Assembly (NCBI GenBank): GCA_004211975.1
Contig: RXIK01000134.1
Coordinates: 1 to 32,997, forward strand
Origin: Methanosarcinales archaeon
GTDB lineage: Archaea; Halobacteriota; Methanosarcinia; Methanosarcinales; Methanogasteraceae
DNA: 32,997 bases
Direction: 5' to 3'
Both the position numbers and the translations under genes were made by a program. Under the pieces are notes generated by a model. That model saw only the letters and a list, made by a program, of their open reading frames with translations, was not told the DNA's origin and did not search any database. Shown one piece after another: positions 18,406 through 27,350 of this stretch (the stretch's first letter is position 1; each line of letters opens with the position of its first letter).

Positions 18406-19831
18406 AATAAAATATAAATGGATATACTATAAATACTGGATTTATTACCTAATTCCAACATTGGTAGTCGTTTCAATTCTATACTGCATCCATCCGAACG
18501 AATGTCCAGATAATGCAAGGTACATATTAAGCGCAATCTCTCAAGGCTTGGCTGCTATACTTGCGTTGGTGTTTACGATTACATTAGTAGTAGCACAGAT
18601 GACGAGAAGATACACGGCGATGGATAAGATTATATTTAGATCTGAAACCAAGTTTTTAATGATTCTCTTTGGAATTGGCATTATTGCACCGCTTTTAGTT
18701 CTTGAATTTGGGTTTTGGAAATGGGGTGTACCTTTGTCGATTGTTACTGCGAGTTTTTGTGTCTTTTCATTGCTTCCGTTTTTGATAGGTGTTAACAGCG
18801 TGTTGAAATATGACATTGCGGTAGAAATTTTAGACGAAGAGACCATGGAAGCAATTGAGTTGGGATACGAACCAAGGGCTATAAACAAAATCAGGGAGTT
18901 GAATGAGATTGGTGAAAGTGCAGTTAGAGAATTTCGTGAGGATGATGTAATGGAAATAGTAGGTCGGTTATCAATAATTGGTGAAGAATCGGCCAAAAAA
19001 AGGTTTAAACACGCAACACTTCTTGTTGCAGATGGGATTATAGGTATGGGAATTGGAAGTATCGAAAATGAACTTGATGATATTAGGATAGTTAAGAATG
19101 CAGTTATCGGATTGAAAAATATTGGAGTTGAGGCTGCCAAAAATAGATTAGAGGGTTTGTCAGAGGTGGTTCCAAAAGCTATCAATGGGCTAACAAAGGT
19201 TGGAACCAAAGCCGCCGAGAAAAAATTGGTAGGCACAACAATTAGTGCCGTAAGCGGACTAAAAGATATCATTGTAGAGTATAGGTATCTGTTTAGTTGG
19301 GACAATATCCCTGGGACGGATAACGAGAGATTCTTAAAGTGCCTCATAACTTATCACGATATAAACTGGGCGAAAAGCGCAAAAATCCGCAAATCCGATG
19401 ACGACAAAACCATATACCTTTTTACTGATGAAAATTCAGCTGAAATAACGATCGATGAGACGGGGGAAACGGCGATCTTAAAAATTAACGATGGTAGGAT
19501 CCACGATATAGAAGTTAAAAAGGAAAACCACAAGCTAAACCTACGTAACGGTGGCACTGAATTAAAGGGTGAAAGAGATAAATATATTGAGGTGTTAAAA
19601 GATACAAAGAATATACTCACTGCGGTAAAAGGGGTGTGGTGTTTGGGTGCATTTGTGACGAAATATATGCCTAAACAGGCAGACACTGTAATCCAAAGTC
19701 TAAAAGAAATAGAGAAAGAGATCGGAAAGGATTCGTTAATGAAATGGGAATGGGAGAAAAATTGTACAAACAAGCACCCTCACCTAAAATCCTCTTTTGA
19801 AAAGTTTAAAAGGAGATATGATGGGAGATGA
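18383..19831 (+). CDS. Membrane protein with N-terminal TM hairpins (DUF2254-like appearance) and degenerate helical repeats in the soluble part
   Basis: TM region GLAAILALVFTITLVVAQMTRRYTAMDKIIFRSETKFLMILFGIGIIAPLLVLEFGF, then repeats AVIGLKNIGVEAAKNRLEGLSEVVPKAINGLTKVGTKAAEKKLVGTTISAVSGLKDI. Overlaps the RM gene by 23 bp. Confidence 0.7.
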   Translation: MELWKKSEIKYKWIYYKYWIYYLIPTLVVVSILYCIHPNECPDNARYILSAISQGLAAILALVFTITLVVAQMTRRYTAMDKIIFRSETKFLMILFGIGIIAPLLVLEFGFWKWGVPLSIVTASFCVFSLLPFLIGVNSVLKYDIAVEILDEETMEAIELGYEPRAINKIRELNEIGESAVREFREDDVMEIVGRLSIIGEESAKKRFKHATLLVADGIIGMGIGSIENELDDIRIVKNAVIGLKNIGVEAAKNRLEGLSEVVPKAINGLTKVGTKAAEKKLVGTTISAVSGLKDIIVEYRYLFSWDNIPGTDNERFLKCLITYHDINWAKSAKIRKSDDDKTIYLFTDENSAEITIDETGETAILKINDGRIHDIEVKKENHKLNLRNGGTELKGERDKYIEVLKDTKNILTAVKGVWCLGAFVTKYMPKQADTVIQSLKEIEKEIGKDSLMKWEWEKNCTNKHPHLKSSFEKFKRRYDGR

Positions 19832-20015
19832 CCCCCGCCACCCCCCAGAAAATAAGACACAGACGATAACATGACTTCAACCAGCTCCGCACCCGAAAAC
19901 CCACCGCTTCGGCGAACACGCGGCAGTCCACAGCACGAAAGCGATCGCGTCCACAACTAACCCATCTCACCACCGTAACAGTCGCACAATCAATCCATAC
20001 AAGGAGAACTTCAAA

Positions 20016-20270
20016 ATGCAAGCCGCAACACAAGCCATTGAAACGATAGGAACGATCGACGCCCAGCATCATCTCGTTCTGGACGAAACGCTGCCCATCA
20101 CCGGACCGACTCGTGTCCGCGTAATTATCCTGCTGCCCGAAGAATCAGAGATAGACGAGACTGAATGGCTACAGGCAGCAGCAGCCAACCCAGCCTTCGA
20201 TTTCCTGAAAGATCCTGAAGAGGATATTTACACGCTTTCTGATGGGAGACCGTTCTATGATGATGGGTAA
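20016..20270 (+). CDS. Putative MazE/AbrB-like antitoxin
   Basis: TIDAQHHLVLDETLPITGPTRVRVIILLPEE...; overlaps the MazF-like ORF. Confidence 0.65.
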   Translation: MQAATQAIETIGTIDAQHHLVLDETLPITGPTRVRVIILLPEESEIDETEWLQAAAANPAFDFLKDPEEDIYTLSDGRPFYDDG

Positions 20271-20601
20271 AGTCGTTCTGGTACCTTTTCCGTTCGATGA
20301 TCTTTCTACTACCAAGGTACGACCTGCAGTCTGCCTGACAGATCCCATTGGCACGCATCGCCACGTTATCATGGCTTTTGTCAGCAGCCGAACACCAGCC
20401 GACCTACTGGAAACCGACCTGATACTGAATTCGGGGCAGGCAGACTTTACCATGACGGGGTTACGAGTGACCTCCACGCTCCGGCTGCACCGTCTGATGA
20501 CGGTCACGACTGCGTTGGTTCGGCGGGAATTGGGCGAATTATCGCCCCGAATGCAGGATGAAGTGGTGAACCGGCTGCGGGGACTGTTTGGTCTGGCATA
20601 A
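20257..20601 (+). CDS. MazF/PemK family toxin
   Basis: MGKVVLVPFPFDDLSTTKVRPAVCLTDPIGTHRHVIMAFVSSR...SGQADFTMTGLRVTSTLRLHRLMTVTTALVRRELGELS is typical PemK/MazF. Confidence 0.85.
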   Translation: MMMGKVVLVPFPFDDLSTTKVRPAVCLTDPIGTHRHVIMAFVSSRTPADLLETDLILNSGQADFTMTGLRVTSTLRLHRLMTVTTALVRRELGELSPRMQDEVVNRLRGLFGLA

Positions 20602-20635
20602 AAACGATCACCAAAGCACAATCACGAGGTAATTC

Positions 20636-20890
20636 ATGGAAACAAAAACATGGGGCGCTTGCATTGTAGCCAACCCCGCCGTCTGCCATGTCGAACCAAC
20701 ATTTCGCGGCGCACGTATCTTGGTTGTGGGTGTGCGGGAACAGGTTGAGAGCGGTATGGCGTGGGGGGCAATCATCAAAGAGTGGCGTTACGCAGTGACG
20801 AGAGATGCGATTGCCGAGGTGGTTCGCATGGCGCGTGAGGCGTTGGTTGCTTATGCGCCAAAGCTGGTTTCGGAGCAGGTAATTGCATGA
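20636..20890 (+). CDS. DUF433-domain antitoxin-like protein
   Basis: NPAVCHVEPTFRGARILVVGVREQVESGMAWGAIIKEWRYAVTRDAIAEVVRMAREAL matches the DUF433 pattern. Confidence 0.8.
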   Translation: METKTWGACIVANPAVCHVEPTFRGARILVVGVREQVESGMAWGAIIKEWRYAVTRDAIAEVVRMAREALVAYAPKLVSEQVIA

Positions 20891-21012
20891 ATGTTCTGGA
20901 CGAGAAACTCTCGGACCGCTAGCGGCAACTCTTGTGTAGTTGGCGGATCCGGGTTCGGCAGTTTGGTAACGAATTCAGCGGACATGCGATAAAGGTAGAA
21001 GGGTGGATGTAA
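20887..21012 (+). pseudogene. Truncated PIN-like (DUF5615-type) toxin partner
   Basis: ATG overlaps the DUF433 stop; reads MNVLDEKLSDR*RQLLCSWRIRVRQFGNEFSGHAIKVEGWM*, with an in-frame TAG and early termination. Confidence 0.55.
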
Positions 21013-21032
21013 AGAGTTGAACAGCAAGAGGG

Positions 21033-21839
21033 ATGAACATGGTAGAGAATAATGTGGACACTGCCTTTTTCCATTTGTGGTTTCGAAAGTACGTAAAAGG
21101 TTTTTACTCGGATGATCCAGGAATCCAGGAGAATATCAGGCTTAAGGAAGCGCACACGTTACGTGTTTGTAAGGAGATTTTTCGATTAGGCAAGTCGCTT
21201 CATCTCACTGAAAGTGCACTTTGTCTGGCTGATATCATCGCATTGTTTCACGACATAGGTCGCTTTGAACAATTCAAGACATATCACACTTTTGATGACC
21301 GGGTGTCGGAAAACCACGCAGTTCTTGGGCTGAAGGTTTTGGAAGAGACAAATGTATTAAGTCGGCTCACAAAAGTACAACGTTCCATTGTTTGTAAAGC
21401 CATAGGATATCATAATGCACGTGAACTTCCCGATCCCGCGGATGAAACTCCTGGTTGTTTACTGTATTCAAAATTATTGCGGGATGCGGACAAATTGGAT
21501 ATATGGCTGGTTGTGACAACTTATTATACACAACGTCATCAGCATCGTAATCCTGCATTGGAGCTGGGACTTCCTGATACGCCTGAATATTCGCGTTGTT
21601 TTGTTGAGGATATTCTTAACAACCGGGTTTCAAATTCTCAGGGTTTGAAAACATTTAATGACATGAAACTCTTGCAACTGGGTTGGGTATTTGACATTAA
21701 TTTTACTCAGACATTCATTCAGATCCGGCAAAGGCGGATTATTGAGAAGATCCTTGCTGATTTGCCTGATACTGAAGATATCCGAAAAATTCAAAACCAT
21801 TTAAAAGAATATCTGAATGAAAGAATATCTGAAAAATAG
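21033..21839 (+). CDS. HD domain phosphohydrolase
   Basis: KEAHTLRVCKEIFRLGKSL...ADIIALFHDIGRFEQFKTY...ENHAVLGLKVLEE...LLRDADKLDIW (H...HD...D). Confidence 0.88.
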   Translation: MNMVENNVDTAFFHLWFRKYVKGFYSDDPGIQENIRLKEAHTLRVCKEIFRLGKSLHLTESALCLADIIALFHDIGRFEQFKTYHTFDDRVSENHAVLGLKVLEETNVLSRLTKVQRSIVCKAIGYHNARELPDPADETPGCLLYSKLLRDADKLDIWLVVTTYYTQRHQHRNPALELGLPDTPEYSRCFVEDILNNRVSNSQGLKTFNDMKLLQLGWVFDINFTQTFIQIRQRRIIEKILADLPDTEDIRKIQNHLKEYLNERISEK

Positions 21840-21919
21840 GTGATTCCTGGTACCCGATATAAGAAGTAAACGATGTGTAAACGGCAGAAGAAATATCAGG
21901 ATACGGGAATAAAGATAAC

Positions 21920-22834
21920 ATGACCACAACTTACTCCGCCCCCGGAAAAATTTATCTCTTCGGTGAACACGCCGTTGTCTATGGTAAGCGGGCGGTTGCA
22001 TCCGCAATTAACCTCCGCACAGTCGCAACCGTCCGAGAATCGAACCAGACGAGGATCACCTCTTCTCTTGGAACAACTGGTATTGATTACATGGTGCACC
22101 CTTATATTTCGCGGTGCATTGAATCGCTCAGTGTTCCCGAGGTTTCAGTTATGATTGATTCTGATATTCCGGTTGGTTCCGGACTTGGGTCATCGGCTGC
22201 TGCGGTGATCGCGACGCTTGGTGCGCTTAACTCTGAGTTTGGTCTTGGAATGACCCGCGCAGAGATTGCGGAGGTGGGGCATGCGATTGAGCGGGAGGTT
22301 CAGGGTGCTGCGTCGCCGACTGACACGTTTGTCTCGACGATGGGTGGCACTATAATGATAACGCCCGGGGGGTTGTCGCCAGTGTCAGCGAAGTTGAGGT
22401 TGATTGACTGTGATATTGTGATTGGGGACACGCGGGAGTTTTCTTCCACAAAGGAACTTGTGGGGAATGTCGGGGTTCTGCATGAGCGTTATCCAACTGT
22501 CATGAACCCGGTTTTTGACATAATTGACAGTTTTGCAGAGGTTGGCGTGCCCTTAATTGAGAATGGGGATTACCGCGGGGTTGGAGAACTGATGAACATT
22601 AATCACGGGCTTCTGGACTCGATAGGTGTTGGGAGCGCGAAACTCTCCGCGCTGGTCTACGCCGCAAGAGATGCTGGCGCGTGGGGTGCGAAGATCACGG
22701 GTGCGGGTGGTGGTGGCTGCATTGTTGCGCTTGCCGATGAGGCGGCGGCGGATTCTGTCGTGCAAGCGATCGCTGATTCTGGAGGGCACGCGATCGCAAC
22801 GAGCGCGAGCGAGGAAGGGGTTGCGGCACGGTGA
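21920..22834 (+). CDS. mvk: Mevalonate kinase
   Basis: SAPGKIYLFGEHAVVYGKRAVASAINLRT...DIPVGSGLGSSAAAVIATLGALN...WGAKITGAGGGGCIVAL (GHMP motifs). Confidence 0.95.
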   Translation: MTTTYSAPGKIYLFGEHAVVYGKRAVASAINLRTVATVRESNQTRITSSLGTTGIDYMVHPYISRCIESLSVPEVSVMIDSDIPVGSGLGSSAAAVIATLGALNSEFGLGMTRAEIAEVGHAIEREVQGAASPTDTFVSTMGGTIMITPGGLSPVSAKLRLIDCDIVIGDTREFSSTKELVGNVGVLHERYPTVMNPVFDIIDSFAEVGVPLIENGDYRGVGELMNINHGLLDSIGVGSAKLSALVYAARDAGAWGAKITGAGGGGCIVALADEAAADSVVQAIADSGGHAIATSASEEGVAAR

Positions 22835-22899
22835 GCAAAACCGTGTAGCCACACACAGCAGACAGGGGATGAAATACTAACTAACGGGGGGTGATCCGG

Positions 22900-23133
22900 A
22901 TGAAACTTGATGGAAAGAACGCGGTGATAATCGCCAGGAAATATTTTGAAGAGATGAAAACTCATCATTGTTTCATGTTTTAAACGGTTAAAACCAGTTA
23001 TAACGACAAAGAGGAACATTGGATTGTGGATTGCGATGTAAAAGATATTTTTGAGGTGGACAGCAGAGAATATCTGGTGCGGGTCAGAGATGATGATGCG
23101 ATCTCCGATGTTGAAATGAAACCGGCTCTTTGA
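22900..23133 (+). pseudogene. Small archaeal ORF interrupted by an in-frame TAA
   Basis: MKLDGKNAVIIARKYFEEMKTHHCFMF*TVKTSYNDKEEHWIVDCDVKDIFEVDSREYLVRVRDDDAISDVEMKPAL*, same frame across the stop. Confidence 0.55.
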
Positions 23134-23705
23134 CAATTACCCGACTTTCAGTATTGGAACAAACATCTTTTTTGTTGTCGCGATTTTAGAGGTTTTTCGC
23201 TGCAGGGACGTGGGTGATCTAAATATCCTCCTGCCAGATTAGGTAGTAGTATCGGGGGGAGATGCTCTGATAAAACAGGTAAAATAAAACAGCAGAGAGT
23301 GCAGAGGGGTGTAACCGGTTTTAATATGGGTGATTTGTGGGTGATAATTGATGATATGGCTTTGTGTCCTATGTGGTTTATTTTTTTGTGAGGAATGGAC
23401 TGAAAATAAGTGTTTGGTGACCGTGAAAATGTATCTCCTGCTGTGTGACTTATTTTGAGTGGTGCTTTTTGCGTTTCACCAAAACCGGGTAATCAGTGAG
23501 TGCGAAGCAGCTTGTAGATGAATCCTGCCGGTGTAAACAAGAAAATAGCCGTGGTGGGCGCGGAGGTTCGCTGAGATACGGAGCCTCTGCATCCCTCTCG
23601 CGTACTTGGAGGTTAGATTCCTGTTTGGCTCATGCAGGGTCCTGGCGAGGGGGGCGCTAGTCCTCCAAAGTGTTTACAATCCAGTGGACTCCAGAAATAC
23701 TTATT

Positions 23706-24545
23706 ATGCCTCATATAATGGAGATGCTTGGAACGACGCGGGTCACTGTGAAGGATGGGCGGGTTATTGATGTTGGTGAGCCTTGTATCAGGTGGTGTCC
23801 GCTTTTTGATAAGGTGCATAGTATAAAGGAGATTACTGTGGGTGCGGTTCGTGCGAACATGGAGTTCCGGATAGCGGAACTCGGGATGTTCACGTCTGCT
23901 CGGGATCTTGATGTGGATGTTTTCGTGAATTTTGGCGCGTCGGAGGTGATGATGACGGGGCTTCGCACGGGGCTTATTGATACGACGGTTACTGCGTGTG
24001 ATGGTGCGGGCACGGTTGTAACAGATAATCCGGGGCTTGTTCAGGGTATGGGTGCACAGATATCGGGGCTTGTTGAGACTGAGCCGATCCGGGAGATTAT
24101 TGAGGGTATTAGGGAGCGTGGCGGGGTGGTTGTTGATGAGGGTGTGGCAAGCATTGATCCGGTTGTTGGCGTGCGTTGTGCTGCTGAATCAGGATATGGG
24201 CGGATTGCAGTCACGGTTGTTGATCCGGGCACGGCGTTTGAGATCAGGAAGCTTGAGTCTGAGCTTGGTGTAACAACGATCATTATTGCTGCGCACATCA
24301 CGGCGCTTTCCAGGTCAGAGATTGTGGATCTGTTGGGGTTGGTGGATATTGTAACAGGCTGCGCATCAAAGCATGTTCGTGATCTTGTGAAGCCGCTTGC
24401 GCAGGTTGGAACCGCGATTCCGCTGTTTGCATTGACAGTGGATGGAAAAGATCTCTTGATCGAGCGGGCGAAAGAGATTGTGACGCCGGTTATGATTAGC
24501 ACGGCGCCGCTTCCGGTGTTGCCGGATGAGCGGCAGCCGGTGTAG
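23706..24545 (+). CDS. Methanogenesis marker protein 8 (DUF2099)
   Basis: MLGTTRVTVKDGRVIDVGEPCIRWCPLF...FGASEVMMTGLRTGLIDTTVTACDGAGTVVTDNPGLVQGMGAQISGLVETEPI...TGCASKHVRD. Confidence 0.88.
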   Translation: MPHIMEMLGTTRVTVKDGRVIDVGEPCIRWCPLFDKVHSIKEITVGAVRANMEFRIAELGMFTSARDLDVDVFVNFGASEVMMTGLRTGLIDTTVTACDGAGTVVTDNPGLVQGMGAQISGLVETEPIREIIEGIRERGGVVVDEGVASIDPVVGVRCAAESGYGRIAVTVVDPGTAFEIRKLESELGVTTIIIAAHITALSRSEIVDLLGLVDIVTGCASKHVRDLVKPLAQVGTAIPLFALTVDGKDLLIERAKEIVTPVMISTAPLPVLPDERQPV

Positions 24546-24615
24546 ATCAGCTAAACACATACACGAATCCACAGGTGATCAATCAGAAAAAAAAGCCGCA
24601 GAGAAGGTCTCTGCG

Positions 24616-25824
24616 TTACAGGCTGGATGCGGTCATAACCTTGATCGCGGTTGGGTGTTTGGTGATGTGTCCTAGTTCAACTCCGACAAGACATTTAACG
24701 TTTTTTTCAGCGGCGATGTCCAGTATTCGTTGGGTAACCATCCCATCAAAGACCACGCTTTCAATGTTATCGTTACATGATTTCAGTGAAGATGCTAGAT
24801 CTCGCACAGCGACTTCGTTGATGATGTTGGTGTCGCTATCAAGCAGCCGCGCGTTGCTTGTGTTCAGGAGGTCTTTTGCGTGTGGCTGTAACTCGGAATC
24901 GGGTTCTGGCTTCTCTACCGCGCGAGGTTTTACAAGAACTTTTTTACGTGGTTCTGCGCCGTAGCGTTTTTTCTTTGTGTCCGGAGCTGGCTTGTAGCTG
25001 ATTATTGCCTGTTCGACTGGCTCTTTTTGGCGTAGTGCGGTTACGATCTCCTTCTGAACGAGGTCTTCGACGCATTTGCCGTCAGGAGCGCGTGCGACAA
25101 AATCAAGATCGGCTACCTGCAATAGTTCCTTGATGATCAGCTCTCCTCCACGATCCCCGTCTGTGAAAGCGGTGACCGTTTTTTCTTTGCATAGTGGTAT
25201 GATTGCGTCGGGGATGCAGGTTCCGCCAACGGCGATCGCGTTTTTGATCCCGTATCGTAGTAGAGTGAGGACGTCTGCGCGCCCTTCCACGATGATGATT
25301 GCATCGGAGTTCAGCACGTTGGGACCTGAGGGAAGTTTGTCCTTGCCCCATACGGTGATCTCTTCAATTCGCACAGCTTTTTTGACTTCTTCGGTAATTC
25401 CCTGGCTTTCCAGGACTGTTTGATCGAACATGTCGGTCAAAACATACTTTGCTTTTTCAATGATCTGTTTTCTTTTTGAAGCACGCACATCAACAACTTT
25501 TTCAAGCGTTATGTGTGCGATGCACGGTCCGACCCGGTCAATTGTCTCGAGTGATGCTGCTAAAATGGCAGTTTCGATGCGGTCGAGGCTTGATGGGATT
25601 GTGATTGTTCCTGTGGACTTACCGGCTTTAGGAGCAATGCTCACATCGATTCTCCCGATTCTCCCGGTTTTCTGAAGGTCGCGTAGATCAAGGTCGTTGC
25701 CCAGTAGCCCCTCGGTCTGCCCAAATACCGCCCCAACTACATCAGGGCGCTCAACGATCCCTTCTGCGGTTATTGCAGCTCTAATGACATATTTCGTTGT
25801 ATCTGAATCTTGCATGTAAATCAC
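24616..25824 (-). CDS. dnaG: Archaeal DnaG-like primase
   Basis: [34 protein letters not shown]...[34 protein letters not shown]...[38 protein letters not shown] (Toprim). Confidence 0.95.
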   Translation of the reverse strand: MIYMQDSDTTKYVIRAAITAEGIVERPDVVGAVFGQTEGLLGNDLDLRDLQKTGRIGRIDVSIAPKAGKSTGTITIPSSLDRIETAILAASLETIDRVGPCIAHITLEKVVDVRASKRKQIIEKAKYVLTDMFDQTVLESQGITEEVKKAVRIEEITVWGKDKLPSGPNVLNSDAIIIVEGRADVLTLLRYGIKNAIAVGGTCIPDAIIPLCKEKTVTAFTDGDRGGELIIKELLQVADLDFVARAPDGKCVEDLVQKEIVTALRQKEPVEQAIISYKPAPDTKKKRYGAEPRKKVLVKPRAVEKPEPDSELQPHAKDLLNTSNARLLDSDTNIINEVAVRDLASSLKSCNDNIESVVFDGMVTQRILDIAAEKNVKCLVGVELGHITKHPTAIKVMTASSL

Positions 25825-26568
25825 CTCTGAAAAAATAGTCGTATGATTGTGCCACTCGCATTGATGTGTTCACGGCTACGGATACTGTGATGCATTGTTA
25901 CGGTATCACTCTTTCTTATTACGTGAACGTTTCACGAACGCGATCTGATGATTAGCCCATCCTTCCCCGCCCTGCAAGCCCGACATGACCCACAGAAATG
26001 GTTTGCAACAGATTTTGAGGTGTTTCGGGCTATTGCAAGTATTATAATCGTTGACTATTTTTTTATTGGATCTGGTGCATCATGCACCATTAGTATATCC
26101 ATCTATGGGCAACACTATAATAACGTTACGGTTCCTAAAGGTTGTCACTTTTTATGGTGTTTAGGTGATATCCTCGGCGGTGGTGTGGACGAATAAACTC
26201 AAATATAAGCTCTTCACGGTTCCAGGGGGTGGGTGGCTGGAGATTAAGGTGACCCAAGTCGGGGCGCGTCATGGTGATGAAATTCTTTAGTATTTAGTAT
26301 AGATAATTAACCACAGATGTCACAGCGGGACACCGAATGTTCGTATCAGCCATTACTCGTAAAGCACAACTTAAAACAGATTGCTTTTCTCTGTGACCCC
26401 TGATCCAGGCGCAAGTTAACAATCCCAAATCACCCGAACCCGTGCAGGATAGCAATTAAGTATTGCTCCGCCAGATATGAATCGTTGCAGCACCGATGCA
26501 ACCCCTGTATCATTGATGCTACAGACATGTGGCGTGACCAAAAAAACCGTGACTGGAATGCTGTGACC

Positions 26569-27330
26569 ATGACCCTACCAAAACTCCTCTTCGAACTTTC
26601 TGGCAGCACAAGGCTCGAGATACTTCATGCGCTTGAGACTGCGCCCCTGACGTTCACAAAGATTGTAGACCGGATGAAGATAACATCATCCGAAGCATCC
26701 CGCCAGATCGAGCGCCTCTCAGGGATGAACTTAATCGAGAAACGTGCCACAGGCAACTACGCAATAACCCCTCTCGGAGTGCTCATGCTCTCGTTTCTGC
26801 CCGGAATTGACTTTGTCCACAAGAACCATGACTTTTTCCTCGCCCATGACACCGCACCGATCCCACATGAACTTGTCATGCGGTTTGGCGACCTATCTGG
26901 CGCCACATTCATCAAGGGCACAATTGAGGCGATGAATTTCATGCAGGAGAGGCTGCGGAATGTGGAGCGGTATCACTGCGGGATGGTGGATGGTTTGATT
27001 GACTCGATAATCCCAATGGTCGTTGAGAGGGCGAAGTCAGGCGTTACCTTCAGAGCGATCCTTCCCGAGACATATCGTGAGAAGATCTCTATGGTTATGG
27101 ATGGATACAGGACTGCGGATGCAACCATGCCGCCACACATAATTGAGATCAGGACACTTCCGATTGTTCCGATATGTGGTGCGGTAACCGATCGTGGAGG
27201 CGGGTTCAAACTACCATTCACAGATGGCAGCATGGATCATTCGACAATGGTTGTGGGGGATGATCCCCTGTTCTGCAGGTGGTGCCGCGACCTGTATACG
27301 CACTACTGGGCGCGGGCAGATCCAATATGA
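26569..27330 (+). CDS. DUF1724-type archaeal HTH transcriptional regulator
   Basis: LLFELSGSTRLEILHALETAPLTFTKIVDRMKITSSEASRQIERLSGMNLIEKRATGNYAITPLGVLML, then a DUF1724-type C-terminal domain. Confidence 0.85.
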   Translation: MTLPKLLFELSGSTRLEILHALETAPLTFTKIVDRMKITSSEASRQIERLSGMNLIEKRATGNYAITPLGVLMLSFLPGIDFVHKNHDFFLAHDTAPIPHELVMRFGDLSGATFIKGTIEAMNFMQERLRNVERYHCGMVDGLIDSIIPMVVERAKSGVTFRAILPETYREKISMVMDGYRTADATMPPHIIEIRTLPIVPICGAVTDRGGGFKLPFTDGSMDHSTMVVGDDPLFCRWCRDLYTHYWARADPI

Positions 27331-27350
27331 CGGGCAGGTCCGGTGCCAGG

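Noticed and set aside
20887-20925. In-frame TAG in the DUF5615-like remnant read as pyrrolysine
   Set aside because: The frame ends ~30 codons later and lacks the rest of the domain, so decay is simpler; no Pyl machinery is visible here.
24037-24502. Alternative ORFs overlapping marker 8
   Set aside because: Frame-shifted and antisense shadows of a well-supported gene in GC-rich codons.
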